Origin: Latrodectus hesperus
Lineage: Eukaryota; Arthropoda; Arachnida; Araneae; Theridiidae
Length of the DNA stretch: 64,000 nucleotides
Reading direction: 5' to 3'
NCBI GenBank assembly: GCA_037975125.1
Contig: CM075857.1
Location: forward strand, 21,402,322 to 21,466,321
In this document: in pieces, positions 41,877 through 56,347 of the stretch
How the letters are laid out: every line of letters starts with the position of its first letter
Numbering within the stretch: position 1 is the first letter of the stretch
Position numbers and translations under genes: made by a program
The notes under the pieces: model-generated
The model's input: the letters and a program-made list of their open reading frames with translations, nothing else
Databases searched by the model: none
Told to the model about the DNA's origin: nothing

Positions 41877-42730
41877 GGTTATACATTCTGTAGGCTATGC
41901 TATTTTGGTGGATTAAATATGAGAAAGTCTTCCCCATTTATACATATGCTTTGCTGAATCATGTATTTCTTTTAATATTCTTTCTAAGATTTCACAATTT
42001 ATTTATTAGTAAAATATATGAACACATTTCAAAAATTAATAAATTTAAGAAACACAAGCATTACATTTGATAGAATGTGAATTAAGAGTTAGCAGATATA
42101 TGACTTGCTTAATAAAGTTAACATTATTATATCGAAACGTTTTTCATTAATTGCTATATGGAATCAAATATCACAACTCATTTATTATTGTTTTTTTTTT
42201 TAAATTACAAATACTGAAAAGAATTTTTTCACCGAATGTTATTTCATTTAAATCTTTTATTTCGTTAATATTATTTCCTTGATTTTTTATTTAAAATTTT
42301 TAAAGAAGCTTGTTTTCTTATTAATTTAAGTTATTTCAATCATTTCAATGCTATCATTATAAAGTTATTTCATTTTATACCGTAGAGGAAATTCTATGAA
42401 TTGAAATAAAGCCGATGTATAAATGTTTATTTAACGTCAAAAAAAGGTGTATTTGAAAACACAATAGCTTTTTTTTAAATTGAAAATTAATCTATTACTG
42501 ATCTCTTTATTTCGTTATATGAACATATTTTTGGATTCTTGACAGGTAGAAAAAATGAGCCTTAACATAATGTTTGTTTCCTTTAAAAATAAGGCAAAGG
42601 CTTTAAACTAGAATATTTTCCTAAAATTACATTAGGATAATAGATTGCTTAAGAGCAAATGCATGTAAATGAAACGTTTTGAGTGAGTGATAAGGCGATC
42701 TATACATTCTTAATAAAGATATGGTGCCAG

Positions 42731-42827
<97 letters not shown>

Positions 42828-43500
42828 ACTAGCACCATTCTATTAACCTATGCAATATCGGAAATGGAATTCTTAAGAAAATAATATATTTCTGCAAAAA
42901 GAAAAAATAGTTAGAAAATTTTATATGATAAAAAATTTTAAAATAATATTGAAATAGAAAAAAATTCTCTCGAGTATGAAAGAAATTTATTGGTGTAAAA
43001 ATAACTTATTCCATCAATATATTGCGGTTTTAAAGTTTAAACTTTAATTTTGAGGAATTTATTATATCAAATATGTCTGTGATTAATTAAATAAATTCGT
43101 ATTTATTTAACTCATTATTGTTCCATTTAATTTATTTGTGAAGTATATTGCTTATATAATTTAATATGCTTTTCAAATTTAAATAAAAATTTGTTTCATA
43201 TATGTAGACTTACAGTTCCATATTTTTTGAAAAAAAGAAATAAAAAATAAGTTTAAATAAGTTATTTTATTCTACAAGAGAAAAAGTAAGTTAGGTGTAT
43301 AGTATCTTATTTTAGAAAGATAAATTATTTTATGTTAATAACAGTATAGAAAACACTGGAAAATAGCAAAGCTGAAATATGCATTATACGTTAAATGATT
43401 CATTAAAAATTATTCTCAAAATTTTATAATTTTGTTCAAAAATAAGAAACCAAAGATCATTTTCATACCTAGTTATATAACGACACATTTGAATTTAATC
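41877..43500. other. No gene recognised; A+T-rich sequence
   Basis: No coding region is supported. It contains the palindromic microsatellite at 42722-42838. Confidence 0.6.
42722..42838. repeat. (TA)n microsatellite flanked by inverted repeat
   Basis: The TA run (42733-42822) is bordered by TGGTGCCAGTTAT on the left and, inverted, TGGTGCTAGTTAT on the right. The whole 117-bp unit is therefore a near-perfect palindrome able to form one long cruciform. It may be a miniature fold-back element whose centre has become a microsatellite. Confidence 0.8.
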
Positions 43501-43568
43501 ATGCGACTTAATATGTTATTTTGAACTATGAACTATGCGACTTAATATGTTATTTTGAACTATGAATA
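43501..43568. repeat. Tandem duplication, 34-bp unit
   Basis: ATGCGACTTAATATGTTATT and the following bases recur exactly 34 bp later. A recent local duplication. Confidence 0.9.
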
Positions 43569-43605
43569 TCAGATTTAATAATATTGATTTAATTACGTTA
43601 ATCAT

Positions 43606-44010
43606 GCCATGATAGCCTTATGGTTAGAGCATTGACCTACCATTGGAAACGGCTTGTTTCGATTCCAAATGCCACTAAACACTTAAAGAGTACATGCTCA
43701 TTAAATCTGTGGAATACAAATTCCATTGAACGGTTACTATGGATCTAATGGCCTGGAGATAAATTTCCTTCCCCTCAAGATCAAAACCAAAATTTAGGGT
43801 GTGGTGACATCTATCAGAGGAGTCTTAAAGCATATACTACTTTTACTTTCGTGTTGCTTTGGTTAAACGGAAGATGCACCATTACAAATATTAAATCAGA
43901 AGTGACTAAGTCATTAAGAACAATTAAGTCAGAAGTAACTTAATTTCGTATAGGCGTCGGCTAGCGAGCTTGGCTTATCAATGTGTCTTAAAGGACAACA
44001 ACAACGACAA
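43606..44010 (+). mobile_element. tRNA-derived SINE, about 405 bp (family A)
   Basis: The head has an A box (TAGCCTTATGGTTAGAGC, 43613-43630) and a B box TGTTTCGATTCC (43655-43666). The tail is ACAACAACAACGACAA. The body shares its blocks, in the same order, with the minus-strand element at 21291-21693, so they are one family. This copy carries extra sequence at about 43888-43948, containing a short repeat (AAGTCAGAAGTAACT / AATCAGAAGTGACT) that the other copy lacks. Target duplication not clear. Confidence 0.83.
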
Positions 44011-44289
44011 TATTTTAGTCGGATATTTCTAAATTTTCATAGTTGTTCTTTTCTAAAAAAATCAACTAATTTATAAATACAATCACATTCGAAATAACTG
44101 AGTGTTAAAATTTGCCGAATCATATTCAGTTATGATACTTTTTATCATTTTCTGACAAATAATAGACAGTTGACCGGACTCAAGGATGTTCATGTATACC
44201 ATTGAAATGTCCTCTGTTACGTCTTCTGATAAATAATTTTAGCATTTTCATGTGTTGCTAAGGAAAAAACTTAAACAATTCCTATACAT

Positions 44290-44430
44290 CCACCAAGACC
44301 GATGCGTATGCAATATGCAAAAGGATAACAATCAGATCCATTATTCAACAATAACATCCCAACATTGTTGAACAGAAGCTGGGATCAAACCTGTAATTTT
44401 CCCTTTGAAGAGCGCTGTGTGACCACCTTT
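44290..44430 (-). mobile_element. Possible tRNA-derived SINE head
   Basis: On the minus strand, GGTGGTCACACAGCGCTC (about 44410-44428) looks like an A box region and GGTTTGATCCC (44381-44391) is a good B box at tRNA-like distance. The sequence after it continues for about 100 bp in more balanced composition. No tail or target duplication was found, so the end is arbitrary. Confidence 0.45.
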
Positions 44431-47400
44431 TTGATTAATTACTATAATGAATTGCTGTTTTTTCATAAATTATTATTACATATAAATGTAACCATATAAT
44501 TAGTATTCTATTAGCTAGTATATTAGTTCCTTAGTTCAAAGTTTAATTTGTAATTTGTTCCGAGAATCATTCATATATTGAAAAAAATGATATACATTTT
44601 TGTAGGGATATATACATTTCTATGTATAATTTTTACAAAACTTTGTTATAATATAAAACTTAATGCTAAATATATTTAAATAATATATTATAAATACTAT
44701 TAAACTAATAAAATATTTATTAAGTGAGTAGTGTCAGTCAATAACAAGTAAAATAACATATTTTCAAATAAATATTAAAAAAATTTAAAATGCAATACGT
44801 AATTAAAATCTTAATATGAACTATATTAGTTAATAATTATGTAACAAAAAATTCAGTGAATCTCTTACTTTATTTTAAAAGAAATTAAGCATTTTAGATA
44901 AAAAAATATAAATTTACTGGTCAAACATGTAAAATAGTTGGAATATAAAGAGTATTTTAGTTTATTATTCAAGAATGCTCTTCTATCTGAATATTTAATT
45001 AATAAAAGGAAATATTTATTTTATAATACAAATATTTTATTAGGTTTAACTTTAAAAGTTATAGTTGATAATGAAAATAACCGAATAAGAAATATTTATA
45101 TTATATGAATACATATTAAAAAGTTAACATATAAAAGTATTTACAAATTATAATTTAACAGATTGCTGTAACCATTATACGTTTATTAAAGAATCACTTT
45201 TAAAGAGATGTCAAATAATTATTAGTATAATCCTCGAGTCTTAATATTTTCATTTAAAAGTGTATACTTTTAAAAGAAAACATGAAAATGATCATTGACG
45301 AAGTGCATAAATAGTTGCTCAGAGATGTTTTAAAACCAAACATAATTAAATATTCCCAAAGTATGAAGTTATTTCAATACCATTTCATTGTTAAATAGTT
45401 TTTTTATATTTCCGATATCTGAGTAAATTTTTATAACGAGAATCCGTTATGTGAAAAAGCTTTGATAGAATATCATTTGAATAAAATATTACGAAATGTT
45501 TTCATTGTATAGGAATTAAAAAGCTCCTTGCTTGAACATTAAATTCATATGCCTATAAAGCAGGAAAAATGTCTTTACAGAAAACGATGGTTTCAATTAT
45601 TACACAAACGTGGCTCCTAATAGTGAGCTTATGTTTTAAAATATTTGTATTGTTTTACTTGTAATGTTTGTGGTTTTTAATAACTTAAGCTCAAATTTGA
45701 GATCACAGGGCAAAAAACAGTGTAAGTTTTATTTTTAGCTTAAGGTACAAAATGTGATATATGAATAACATTTTTAAGCAATTCTGTGTGCGACTTAAAA
45801 TTATTTAATATTCATTAGCCATTCTGCAATGCTGATATTTACTTTTTCTTGTTTGGGAAACTTGAATTGACAAAAAACTAAGGAACATTAAAACGAAGCA
45901 TTTCTAATCTTTCTAATTTCTTTTTTAATGTTTATTTTCAATGTTTATAAGAGTTATATACTATGCAATTTATTTAAATTATTAGTTTCTTTATTTCTAA
46001 TATAAATTATATTTTATAGTAATTTTATAATAATTTTAATCAATAATTTTTTCAAAATAGAAAACGCTTTTGTGCTTTTGATTATTGTAGCAAATTTTAA
46101 TTCATGGTATGAACATAGATTTATAATAAATAATTTATTATTACACATTTTCTGACAATATGCCAAATTAGCAGAATAATTAAATCCTTATTTACCTAAT
46201 TCTAACTATCTTTCAAATTTTCTGATAAGTATATAATTTTCTAATCTATATACCGATTTAACAATTATCTTATTATAATCAGTGAACAAATTATTTTAAG
46301 TATGTAACAAGCAAAAAATAAATAAAAACATTTTTTTCAATACTATTTCAGTATTAATGTGTAGTTTACAATAATTTAATTACAAAGAAAAATATATGGA
46401 GATGTATATTCCGCTTAAATAACTTTGTGATAAAAAAAATTAATAAAAATCTGTTACTGCATGTGAATGAGTTAGAAAATATATGTAATTCAAGTATATA
46501 AACAAAATGTGTGCAATAAAACCCTAAAAATCTCTAATTTATGATATTGTTGAAACAGAAACATTTATACTAAAAATTTATTTCTTAAGTATTTTGAGCA
46601 ATTCTGTGTGTAAAAGATTCTTAAAGCGTTGTACATTTATTTTTCAAGATACCTTCGTCTGAAATCAAAACATGCAAAATGTTCTTGTAAAAAAAGAATA
46701 GCTTGTGTTTCGAAACGTGTAAACGGTGTTATAAAATTAAAAGGAAATAACAACACAAAATCTGCATTTAGTTTGGATATATATTTTTGAAACTAAAGAA
46801 AATGTGAAATTTATATACTTTAAATTATTTTTATACTTTTATTTGCTTCATTTATTGCTTTGTATTATTTGAGCTCAAAAATATTTTGAGATTACTAAAT
46901 AAAATTAAGTAGATTTTTTATTAATTATAAGCTATGGAAAGAAGATTACATTGCTAAACGAAACTTCATTAGATTAAAATTTAATTTATTATGCATAAGG
47001 AACTCTAAGAATGATGTTTCCTTATTTCGAATTAAAACATTCACATTAATTAGAGCAAAATTAGTAAAATAAACATTTCCAGATTTATTTTTGATTTTAT
47101 TTATTTTAAAAAATAAATATAAATGCTTGTTTGTAAAAGTAATGCTGAATTTACATAATTAATTAAGGATTAGTTTTTTACATAAATAGTATAAGTGTTC
47201 CAGAAAGTAATCGATAAGAAATTACAAAAACAAAAAATTTGTTAATTTAATCAAATTTAAAGAGGAATTTGATAAAAATATTTTTTGAAATAAAAATATT
47301 AAGAATATTTTTCACTACCATTTTCTAAATAAACTGCATTTGAATAAAAATGATTATATATTATAATTCAAAACATGTTTTCGTTAGAATACCTAAGAGA

Positions 47401-48004
47401 ATCTTTTTGGTCTACAACTACTTCGTTTAAATTTATATTTTTCATAAAAATAAATAAAATAATTAAAAAGCTAAAAAATTAATAACACAAAAATTTCAAT
47501 TAACAGAAAGCTCTGCTATATCTATTTTATAAGATTTTAGGATCACACTGAAGAAATAAAATAAATGTAAAAGACAAAACTTCTGAGATTAAAAAAGGCT
47601 AGAGTAAAAAATAAAGTTTTTCGATTAAAAACCAATTACTTGTCTATAAATATCGGTTTATCAGTTAAATTTATATTTAGTATCATACACTATAATAGCA
47701 ACCAGAATTAATAACTTATTAGAAAACAAGTATTTTCTATTTCCGAGCAATTTATGGAATGTTTTTTAAAGTTACTTCGAAACAACACCTTTCTTTTAAT
47801 TTCTGTAAATATAAAAGATTCCAATCTCGTAGTCATTATATTTGTTCCAAATAGAATTTATAGTTAATATTAAATAAGTAATTAAATTTCATTTTTTCTA
47901 AGAAATCTTTAAAATCAAAGAGTATAAAATCTTGACATAAAATTACATATAATGTGATTTTATCACATTCAACAATATAATGTGAAAAGTAATAAAATGA
48001 AGCA

Positions 48005-48090
48005 AAAAAACATTATGTCTAATTGAATTATAAAGTATATTATTATATAATAATAAATATTTTATAATTCAATTAGACTTAATGTTTTTT
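48005..48090. repeat. Inverted repeat, 30-bp arms, 26-nt loop
   Basis: The arms 48005-48034 and 48061-48090 match at 29 of 30 positions (one mismatch in CATTATG versus CATTAAG). The loop is A+T only. The size and shape suit a very small fold-back or miniature inverted-repeat element; target duplication not evident. Confidence 0.75.
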
Positions 48091-49430
48091 TCTTTTATTT
48101 TAAGCATTGTATATCCTCATAAGGACATTATCAATATTCAATTAAAAAAATAATTTTAACGGAATTTAAGTAAAAACTTATTGTAATTTTTTACGCATAA
48201 TTTTAATTATATGATTTGATTTAAATTGAAAAATAGTACCCTTAACGTTTCATTACTTATATATTGAAATTTAATAATTATATTTAAGCATGCTTAATAT
48301 ATAATAAATATTTTGAATACAATTTTCTTTATTTCAAATGATTGATTAATCTTAAGTCTTTCATAAATTATATTTTATTAGATATCTAAAAAATGTTTGG
48401 ATGCATAAATTAGCATTTTATTGACATAAATAAGTAAAAAATATGCCAAGACTACAATCTTCTTCTAGACAATTTAATTTGCAAAAAGAAAACTCAACAT
48501 CAGAAAAGTTATGAATTGTATAACTTTTAATATTAACTATTCAGCTGACGTTATGAAAAAGATGTTATAATGAGATTCCGTATTCAGATCAGCTGAAATC
48601 AAATACATTAAGGTGTTGCTGAATTTAAATACGAAACTATTATAAATGTTAAAATTATAATTTCTTTTTCAACCACGTTCAAATGCATTTCCTATAAGCG
48701 GCATTTTGGGAAAAGCGTAAAGAGTTTACCTGAAGTACATAAAACCAATCATTATTTATGGTTAAGAATATAAAATAACTTTACATTTTAAACATTATAC
48801 TGTTAGAATGTAGAAAAAGGAAAGGATTCAATAACTGTTATAAATATTCTTTATACTTGTTGATTTCACATAAAGGAAAATATTAAAATTTAAATAGAGC
48901 AAACGTTTTCATTATTGAAGACAACGGTATTTCAAAAAGTTGAGTCATTATTTAAATTAGTGGAATCATTTTATAAATCATATCAGACTCAACTCACATC
49001 AGAGTTAATTAAGGTTGAAATTATTACGCTTGCTTTAATTAAAATTGAGAAATAAAGTTTAGCCTATATTACAAAGATCAACGGCTTTATGCAAATTCTA
49101 TCTCATTCCGTACACATTTTAATTTTAATCCCAGAAAATTTCTTAAACAATGAAAATGAGAATAATATTTACTTGGATCATAGATTAATATTTGCATTAG
49201 ACAATGAAGAAAAATAAACTTTTGCCAAATATTGTGTTTAATATTTTAAAAGTAAATGGAAAAGTCAGCATTTGCCAAACACTTGTGTATTTAATAAGTT
49301 TTTCTAGAATTAAAATTTTCCAGGAATATTTATGCTGAAATGACGAAGAAAAAATCTCTTTTCTAATTTTAATAAAATAAAATGCATATATTATTATTTC
49401 TAGCTTCAAGTGCATCTTTTAATAAAAATT

Positions 49431-49459
49431 TCAGATTTTGTTTAATGTCTTCAGAAGTC
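49431..49459 (+). repeat. Short third match to the 52/56-kb repeat
   Basis: TTTCAGATTTTGTTTAATGT and the next nine bases match the same stretch inside the 52-kb arm at 27 of 29 positions. Beyond this the match fades. It could be an old, mostly decayed third copy of that family. Confidence 0.45.
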
Positions 49460-52147
49460 ACTTTCTTAAGAAGTATCTATCAAAATAAAATTTTAATAAC
49501 AGTGCATTTATATTTTTAAATTTCTTTGCAATAAATTAAATATTTTCAATTTTAATTTTATATCCTATGTTGCATTTAATTAACTGTCTAAAAAGCAAAT
49601 GTTTCAACACTTTGAAATATTTCTAATTCTAAATTATATTTTTCAAACAAGAAAATTACCATTTAATTATTTTAATAAGTAATTGTGCGCTTATGTAATT
49701 TACTGTGCATTTGTATTTAAATAATTTGAAAAACTTTCTGAAATTAATTTTGAAGGTTTTTAAAGCACTGTCATTCATTTAAGAAAATATGATTTAAATC
49801 TAAACAAAATATAAAAGAATTATAGTTTACATTATTTGTTAATACTTATCTTCTTTACTTCTGACTGGATTTATTATATTGAAATATCATTTAGACTTGT
49901 TAAAATAGCAGATGTTTTAGAACATTACTTGCTTTTACCTTATTTACATAAAACATATTTTGATAGTCCTAATAAGCTACAAATTAATTTTCTTTTTAAT
50001 TACATTTCTGTAAATTGTTATATCCATTGAACATTTTTTTAAAACTTTAAATAATTTGCAAAAAATATTTTAAGAATGTGGTGATAAAATATCTGCTAAA
50101 GGAAATAAACACTATTTATTTTATTTGGCATCTTTTATATTGAACGAAGAAAGAAATTGAATATATTTTTAAAGACACAAAATAAATATCTGTAATTAAA
50201 AAATACTTCTAAATTGTACGAAAATCAAAATGTAATGTAATTTTTTGTTGATTTTATTGCTATTAATTAGTTTTTAATTCGTCTTATATAATTGCAAATT
50301 TTAGCTTATTAAAAGTCATAAACAATATCTCACGTATGAACTTGTATTTTAAGGAAATTAAAATATTTTCATTTGTACATCATTTTTCTTTTTTTAACAC
50401 TTTGTTCTTTATTATCATGTACACAAAATTCATTATTATCCTACATTTTATTAGAAAAATGAGATTATTCGTTACTGGTTTATAAAAAATAAATAAGAAT
50501 TTTTATTCAAAAGAAAGAATAATTACTTATATAAACCTATAATTTCTTGAAAGACTTATATATATATATATATACTATAATTTTCAGAAACATTTCATTG
50601 ATCGAGATGTCTTCAAACAATAAATACTACTTTTTTGCGCGACAAATTCCCTAATGAATTATTATTACAAAAGTAAACATTTATAAATTTATCACTTCAT
50701 CTTTCACTATAAATGTAAAAAAATTTGTTACAGTTTTGAATTTACCATGTTAAAAATACATCTGATATACAAAATATTTTTATCATGAAACAATGAAATT
50801 TATATCAGGTAGGAACGATGAAGAAATGTACACTTTTAACATCGCTTTTTATGACAATAATTACAAAATGGTTATGAAATAATATAAGCGTTGGATTTGC
50901 TGGAAAATTTATCTGTTTACTCTTATACTTTTGTAGCATATAGTACAAATTTTGATTATCTTTTACTTTTTAAAAATAATTTGTTGTTTAGAAAGAATAT
51001 ATTAAGTCGTAAAGATTATACAGTGTTTACATTCCTCTTTTTTATGTAACTATAAAACCAAGAAATATTTTATTTTTGGACTTTTTGAAAATTTAAAGTT
51101 AGTATAATATTTGCATAAGTTATTTATAAAGATTTTGTTAAATATTTGAAACGCAGTAAGCTATGATTATTCTTTTTTTTTGGGGGGGAAATGATAAAAA
51201 GTAAATTTGTTTTCACATGTTTCTCATTTAGTTAATGAAAGTCAACTTTGTTCTTTTAATAATAATGTATTACAATTAAAAATAATCATCTCTTACATGT
51301 ACTTGAACTCAAAAGAAAATCTCACATAAGAGATTTTTTGTTTGCATACTTCTGTTTAAACATACTTGAAATTAACAATTTTATAGCTGATTTTGTTGCT
51401 CAAAAAGTAGAAAAAATGTAACCACACTTTACACAAAATTATCTCTAGAATGTGTGTGTGTGTTCTTATTTTATTTGGATATTATATTTCACTTCTCTCT
51501 TTATAGAAGGATATCTGTGAAGAAGACATGAGTTAGAGAAAAGAAATAATAATTTAGTAAATAATGAAATAAAACAGAATAAAAAAGGCATAAAATTATT
51601 ATTCTGAGAAAGTAAATGAATATTCATTCGTTATTCTAATCTTCATTTTGAAAAAATGCTATTAAATTGTATTGAATTTCAAATTTTTTCTATTAATACA
51701 CAATATTTAGTAAGAGTTTTTATAATTTAAATTTGAATATAGAAATAAACTTTTATTTTTTACAAAATCCCATTGACATAGAAAAACATATAGTTTGTTA
51801 TATTAGTACATTCTCCAATATTAGTTTATGTTAATTTAAAACACGTTAGTGTAATTTTAAAGAGACTCTGCTAAGGTTAAAAGCATGCAAAAAAGTAAAA
51901 CGGCAAAGTTAAAATTTTAATGTGCATATTTTACTGTGCATAATATTTAAATTTTAAATAAATATTCTAGTATTTCATTTTTAAAGCATTATTATATCAG
52001 GTATTGTAGCTTTTATTAGTTAATTGAGACAATGTTAACATAATACTTTTGACATAACAATTTTGTACATATGGAAACTTTTGTGTGATTTCTTTTAATA
52101 TTAATATTAAGAACCTTACAAGATTGAATTAAATTTGACAGATAATT

Positions 52148-52640
52148 ACATTTATTAAATAAAATAGTAAGATTTTAAATTTTAGGTTTTCCAGAAATTA
52201 GAAAAAAGAAATGGTTTGTAATTTAACTATTTCCTCAGTGATTAATACTTAATTTATAACCTCTTATTTACAGTCACCTTGTCATTTCGTAACAAAGAAA
52301 GACTATCATGAAGATACTATAAAATATGTATAGTATGGTTTGTATTGAATCATTTCTAAACAACAGTAATAATACATCAATAATAAAACTTAAGATTTCA
52401 TATTTTGTTTAATGTCTTCTGAAGAATTAAGAAACAAATTACATCCTTTTTGGTGAATTTAGAATAAAGAGAAAATATTTATTATCATAATGGGCAAATT
52501 TGTTTTAGTTTTATATGAGTATTAATATAAAGAAAATGAAATATATTTTATTATTAAAATATACAAAATTAGCTTTATTATGAAGAAATTCATAAATATT
52601 TTGATTATGATCATTTTCATTTGAAATTTGATTTAATAAT
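52148..52640 (+). repeat. Left arm of ~490-bp inverted duplication
   Basis: This stretch is repeated in inverted orientation at 56348-56840. By hand alignment I count about 19 differences in about 475 bp, or roughly 96% identity. It contains a less A+T-rich core around CAGTCACCTTGTCATTTCG. I see no open frame, no tRNA head, no poly-A tail and no terminal inverted repeat of its own. It may be two copies of an unknown mobile element, or the arms of a fold-back element. Confidence 0.9.
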
Positions 52641-53391
52641 GCTATATTACATTTCTTTTTTAAAGTATCGTCTTTATAAATATTTACTTTAATATCACTT
52701 TCCTTTATTAATTTCCAACATGATGTTTAATTTTTTTACTCTCTAAAATTTTTTTTTTTTTTTTTTTTTAGATTTTTAGATTTTTTAGATTTTACCTTTC
52801 TCAGATTTTAATTTTTTTAAGTGTTATTAAACTTTTTCTATACTTTTTCTTAAATATTAAGACTGTAATAATTTGGTTCTTATTTTATTATTACAATAAA
52901 ATGGAAAAAACATTTTTTTAAATTATGGTTGCTAAAAATAAAATATTTAAGCTCAAAATTAATTTTAAGCAACATATTCATGCAATTTTAGAACAAGTTT
53001 TTAAAAAATATTTTTTCTAACATTTAAATATTAATTTTAATTTATAATTTTAATATATTTTCCTAATTAGAGAATTTTTACTTGTTATTTCTAAAACATT
53101 ATCAGTTGGGTAAAGTTTAATCAACAGTTAAACGAAGTGTATATAAATATGAAAAAAGAGAATACGTACAAAAAACAAATTATTATTAATAAGTTTTGTA
53201 TGCATGGTATTCTTACTTTTGTGGAAATATTAAAATAATTTTTTAATAATATTTAATTTGTAAAATTTTGAGAAAAAAGTTTCATTGTTGCATGTTTTTT
53301 TCTTATGCATAACTTTAATTTTTTCCGTTATTTTTCAATTCTAACTATGCATGATATTTTCTTTTTATATAGCTGTTAATCATATTATAAT
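52641..53391. other. No gene recognised; spacer between inverted arms
   Basis: A+T-rich. It holds a 21-base T run (52749-52769) followed by a few AGATTTTT-like units. No coding region is supported. Confidence 0.6.
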
Positions 53392-53569
53392 CTTTTATTT
53401 AAAATGAATGGGTCGTGAAGGGTTGCCTACCCTATAAACGGGTATCTATGGGATGCATGTACTGAGGAAGTCGGACTCCATACCAAATTAGGTTTCAGTC
53501 GGAAAAGTCGAGAAAGCACCACATATTGCTAGCTTATCTAGCACAAGACAACAACAACTTTTATTTAAA
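53392..53569 (+). mobile_element. 5'-truncated SINE (family B) with 12-bp target duplication
   Basis: The insert is 53404-53557. It is bounded by the direct repeat CTTTTATTTAAA at 53392-53403 and 53558-53569, identical on both sides. It matches only the 3' half of the SINE at 24447-24683: GAATGG, CCTACCCTATAAACGGGTA, TGAGGAAGTCGGACTCC, and a tail of ACAACAACAA. The tRNA head is absent. Because the target duplication starts at the truncation point, the copy was truncated during insertion and not afterwards. Confidence 0.9.
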
Positions 53570-53919
53570 TATATAAATTATATATAATAATATTTAAAAA
53601 GTGTTATAAATTAACAATTAATATGTAAGATATTCTTTTCGCATTTTCTAGTTTATAAAATATTTATTGAATAAGCTTAAAAATAAAATATTTATTAAAT
53701 AAAATTATGTGAGAAAAATATTGTTTGGGAATATATATTCCTTAAGAACAAAAGTACATATAACACTTCCAAAGAAAAATCAAGTTAACACTACTAATAT
53801 CTAACAAATGAAATATTAAATGCAATGATATTCTTAAAATATGTAAAAGTAAACTATACATTTATTTGCTTATTTAAAAATATTGTTCATAACTGTCTTA
53901 GTAAATTTATTCCTAGTAA

Positions 53920-54147
<228 letters not shown>

Positions 54148-56347
54148 GTTTCAGATATCAATGTACGAAGTGTTGTTATGTAAGATTCAGTATTAATACA
54201 CATTAATAGTGAGTAGCTAGTGATCCTGAATCTAAGTGAGTAATGGTAACTCCAAAAATATAAGTCGAATCTAAACTAATGTAGATTAACAAGAATCGTT
54301 AATCTGCATTTTTTAAATTACTATCGCCCGATAAAAATGAAGGACAAGCTATTATTTTGACATTTTATATAAAAGTAATGGTAACGCACAGTTGTTGATT
54401 AAAGCCATGTGGACGTGACATTAATCATTAAATGGCATGGCCAATATCATGGCTTAATGCCAGGTGTACATTCAGTGTAATAATTAAAAATAAAACAGAA
54501 ATGTCCTCAAGGTGTCAAATCGGGAGTATAACCTGGCTACTGCATTCCCTACTGTTTGATGTAGTTTCGCAAAAAATTACATTCTAAAATTATTCTTGAA
54601 AACTTGTTTCCATTATTTGCTTAAAAACTTGCTCCCTCACTCCATGTCGCAGTATGCTGTGTGAAATGTAATTAATACTTACCTATTAGCATGCTTGATT
54701 GTGCACAATATCATATTACATTTATTAATGGTGTTTCTCTAAAAGTGAGGACCTATAGATATAGGTGTGGTTACGTGTCTAACTTGCTTAAAACTTCACC
54801 TTGAGAGCCATTTTTAACACCTTATGCTTTGAAACGTGTTTTATTGTCTGCTTACATTTATTATTTGTAAGAAACAGAAAGTCAATTTTACATATGATTA
54901 CAGCATTTTTTCAAGTTACTTTTTTATAAATGGAAAATAAATCCAATGGATCTCTCATTATATTCTATATGTGCTCACTATGGAATCGTAGCTTCATTCT
55001 AAATTTCCATTAAATCTTATGATGTTTTTTTAAGCAAAATGCTTCTTTGGAAGAAAGAGAGAGTAAATTTAACTAACATTTCATGTTTCGCACTACAGAA
55101 ATGTAAAATTTTTTCTCAATATTAATCTGTAGAAATGTAGAATTCAACGGACATAGATAAACACGTCATTTATTTTTCTTAAGATCTAAAACTCGAATAA
55201 GCATAGATCACTGCATTATTTCTTGTTAGATGCTACAGTCACCATCATAAACATATTTAAGCTAATCTTTGGACTCATCTTAAAAGTTTAAATTAATTCC
55301 TCGAATATTTTAATTCATTGTTAGAATTATTGGAGAGAGACAACTTTTGTTATCGAGTAAAGTTTTAAAACATAACATAACTTCCAGTTCTTATTTTTGT
55401 GCGTTTTCAGTAATAAGCCTATTGCTATTTTGAATGAAAATTTTTATTCCTATTATTTGTTGTTTTATAATTTATTAAATATTTCATTTCTTGCTTTATT
55501 ACTTTTTAAAGTATTATAGTTTTTGTTTAAAAAATGTTGTTAAACACTGTGTTTGTCTTTAGCTCATTTTGGGAAAATGGGCCACAAATAAATTCAATAT
55601 TTTTAAACAAAGTCATAGAATTTTTTAATGATATCAAATTACGTATATAGAATCCATTAATTTATTTACATCTAAGTCATTCATTTAATTAGTTTCAACG
55701 ATATAACTAAGTTATTTCAAATCTTATGGAAGCTTGATTTTTCTTCAGACGCCCTAAAAACTCCGAAAGAAAATATCTTTCCATACGATTAATTATTAAT
55801 GCAACAGACAGTAGAAATTTTTAGGTTGGTGAGTTTATTAATTTTTTATAAATATATAATATCCAAATTTTGCGGCACTACACAGATTAGACTGTATAGA
55901 AATATGAACATTAAACAAGATATAAATTTTATATTTAAAATTTTTATTTGGAATACTTTCATCCGGCGAAATTGTTCCTAAAAGATCATTTTTATTCATA
56001 TATAATTGTTTGTGTGGGAGAGATATGTCTAGCAAAAATTGATTTACCATTCTTCTTTTTTTGAGAAAAAACGAGTCTTTTTTAAGCATAGCCAAGAAAA
56101 AGTGAACAAAACGTTTTGGCTTAGATATATTTTAGGGAGTTTACAGATTGTTATTTTGTTATATCTATTTAAGTTTCAATTACAGAACTATTGTTTTAAA
56201 AGTAGACATTACATGTAGCTTTGTTGGAAGGAATGGAATTTAATTTTTGAAATTAATATCTGGAATGGTTTTAGAGGATAAATTGCATCTATTAAGTTTT
56301 TATTAGTTCCTTTTTATCTAAGTTACTCAGTTTGTTAAATTCAATTG
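54148..56347. other. No gene recognised; spacer between inverted arms
   Basis: No coding region is supported. The stretch 54.2-54.85 kb is more complex (for example GGCATGGCCAATATCATGGC at 54433-54452) and could be an old element, but no motif was readable. The rest is A+T-rich. Confidence 0.55.

Larger units (their letters stand above)
44431..52147. other. No gene recognised; A+T-rich sequence
   Basis: No coding region is supported over nearly 8 kb. The open frames at 49.2 and 49.8 kb are A+T-rich and without motif. A hairpin at 48005-48090 and a short match to the 52/56-kb inverted repeat (49431-49459) are listed separately. A T9G7 run lies near 51.18 kb. Confidence 0.6.
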
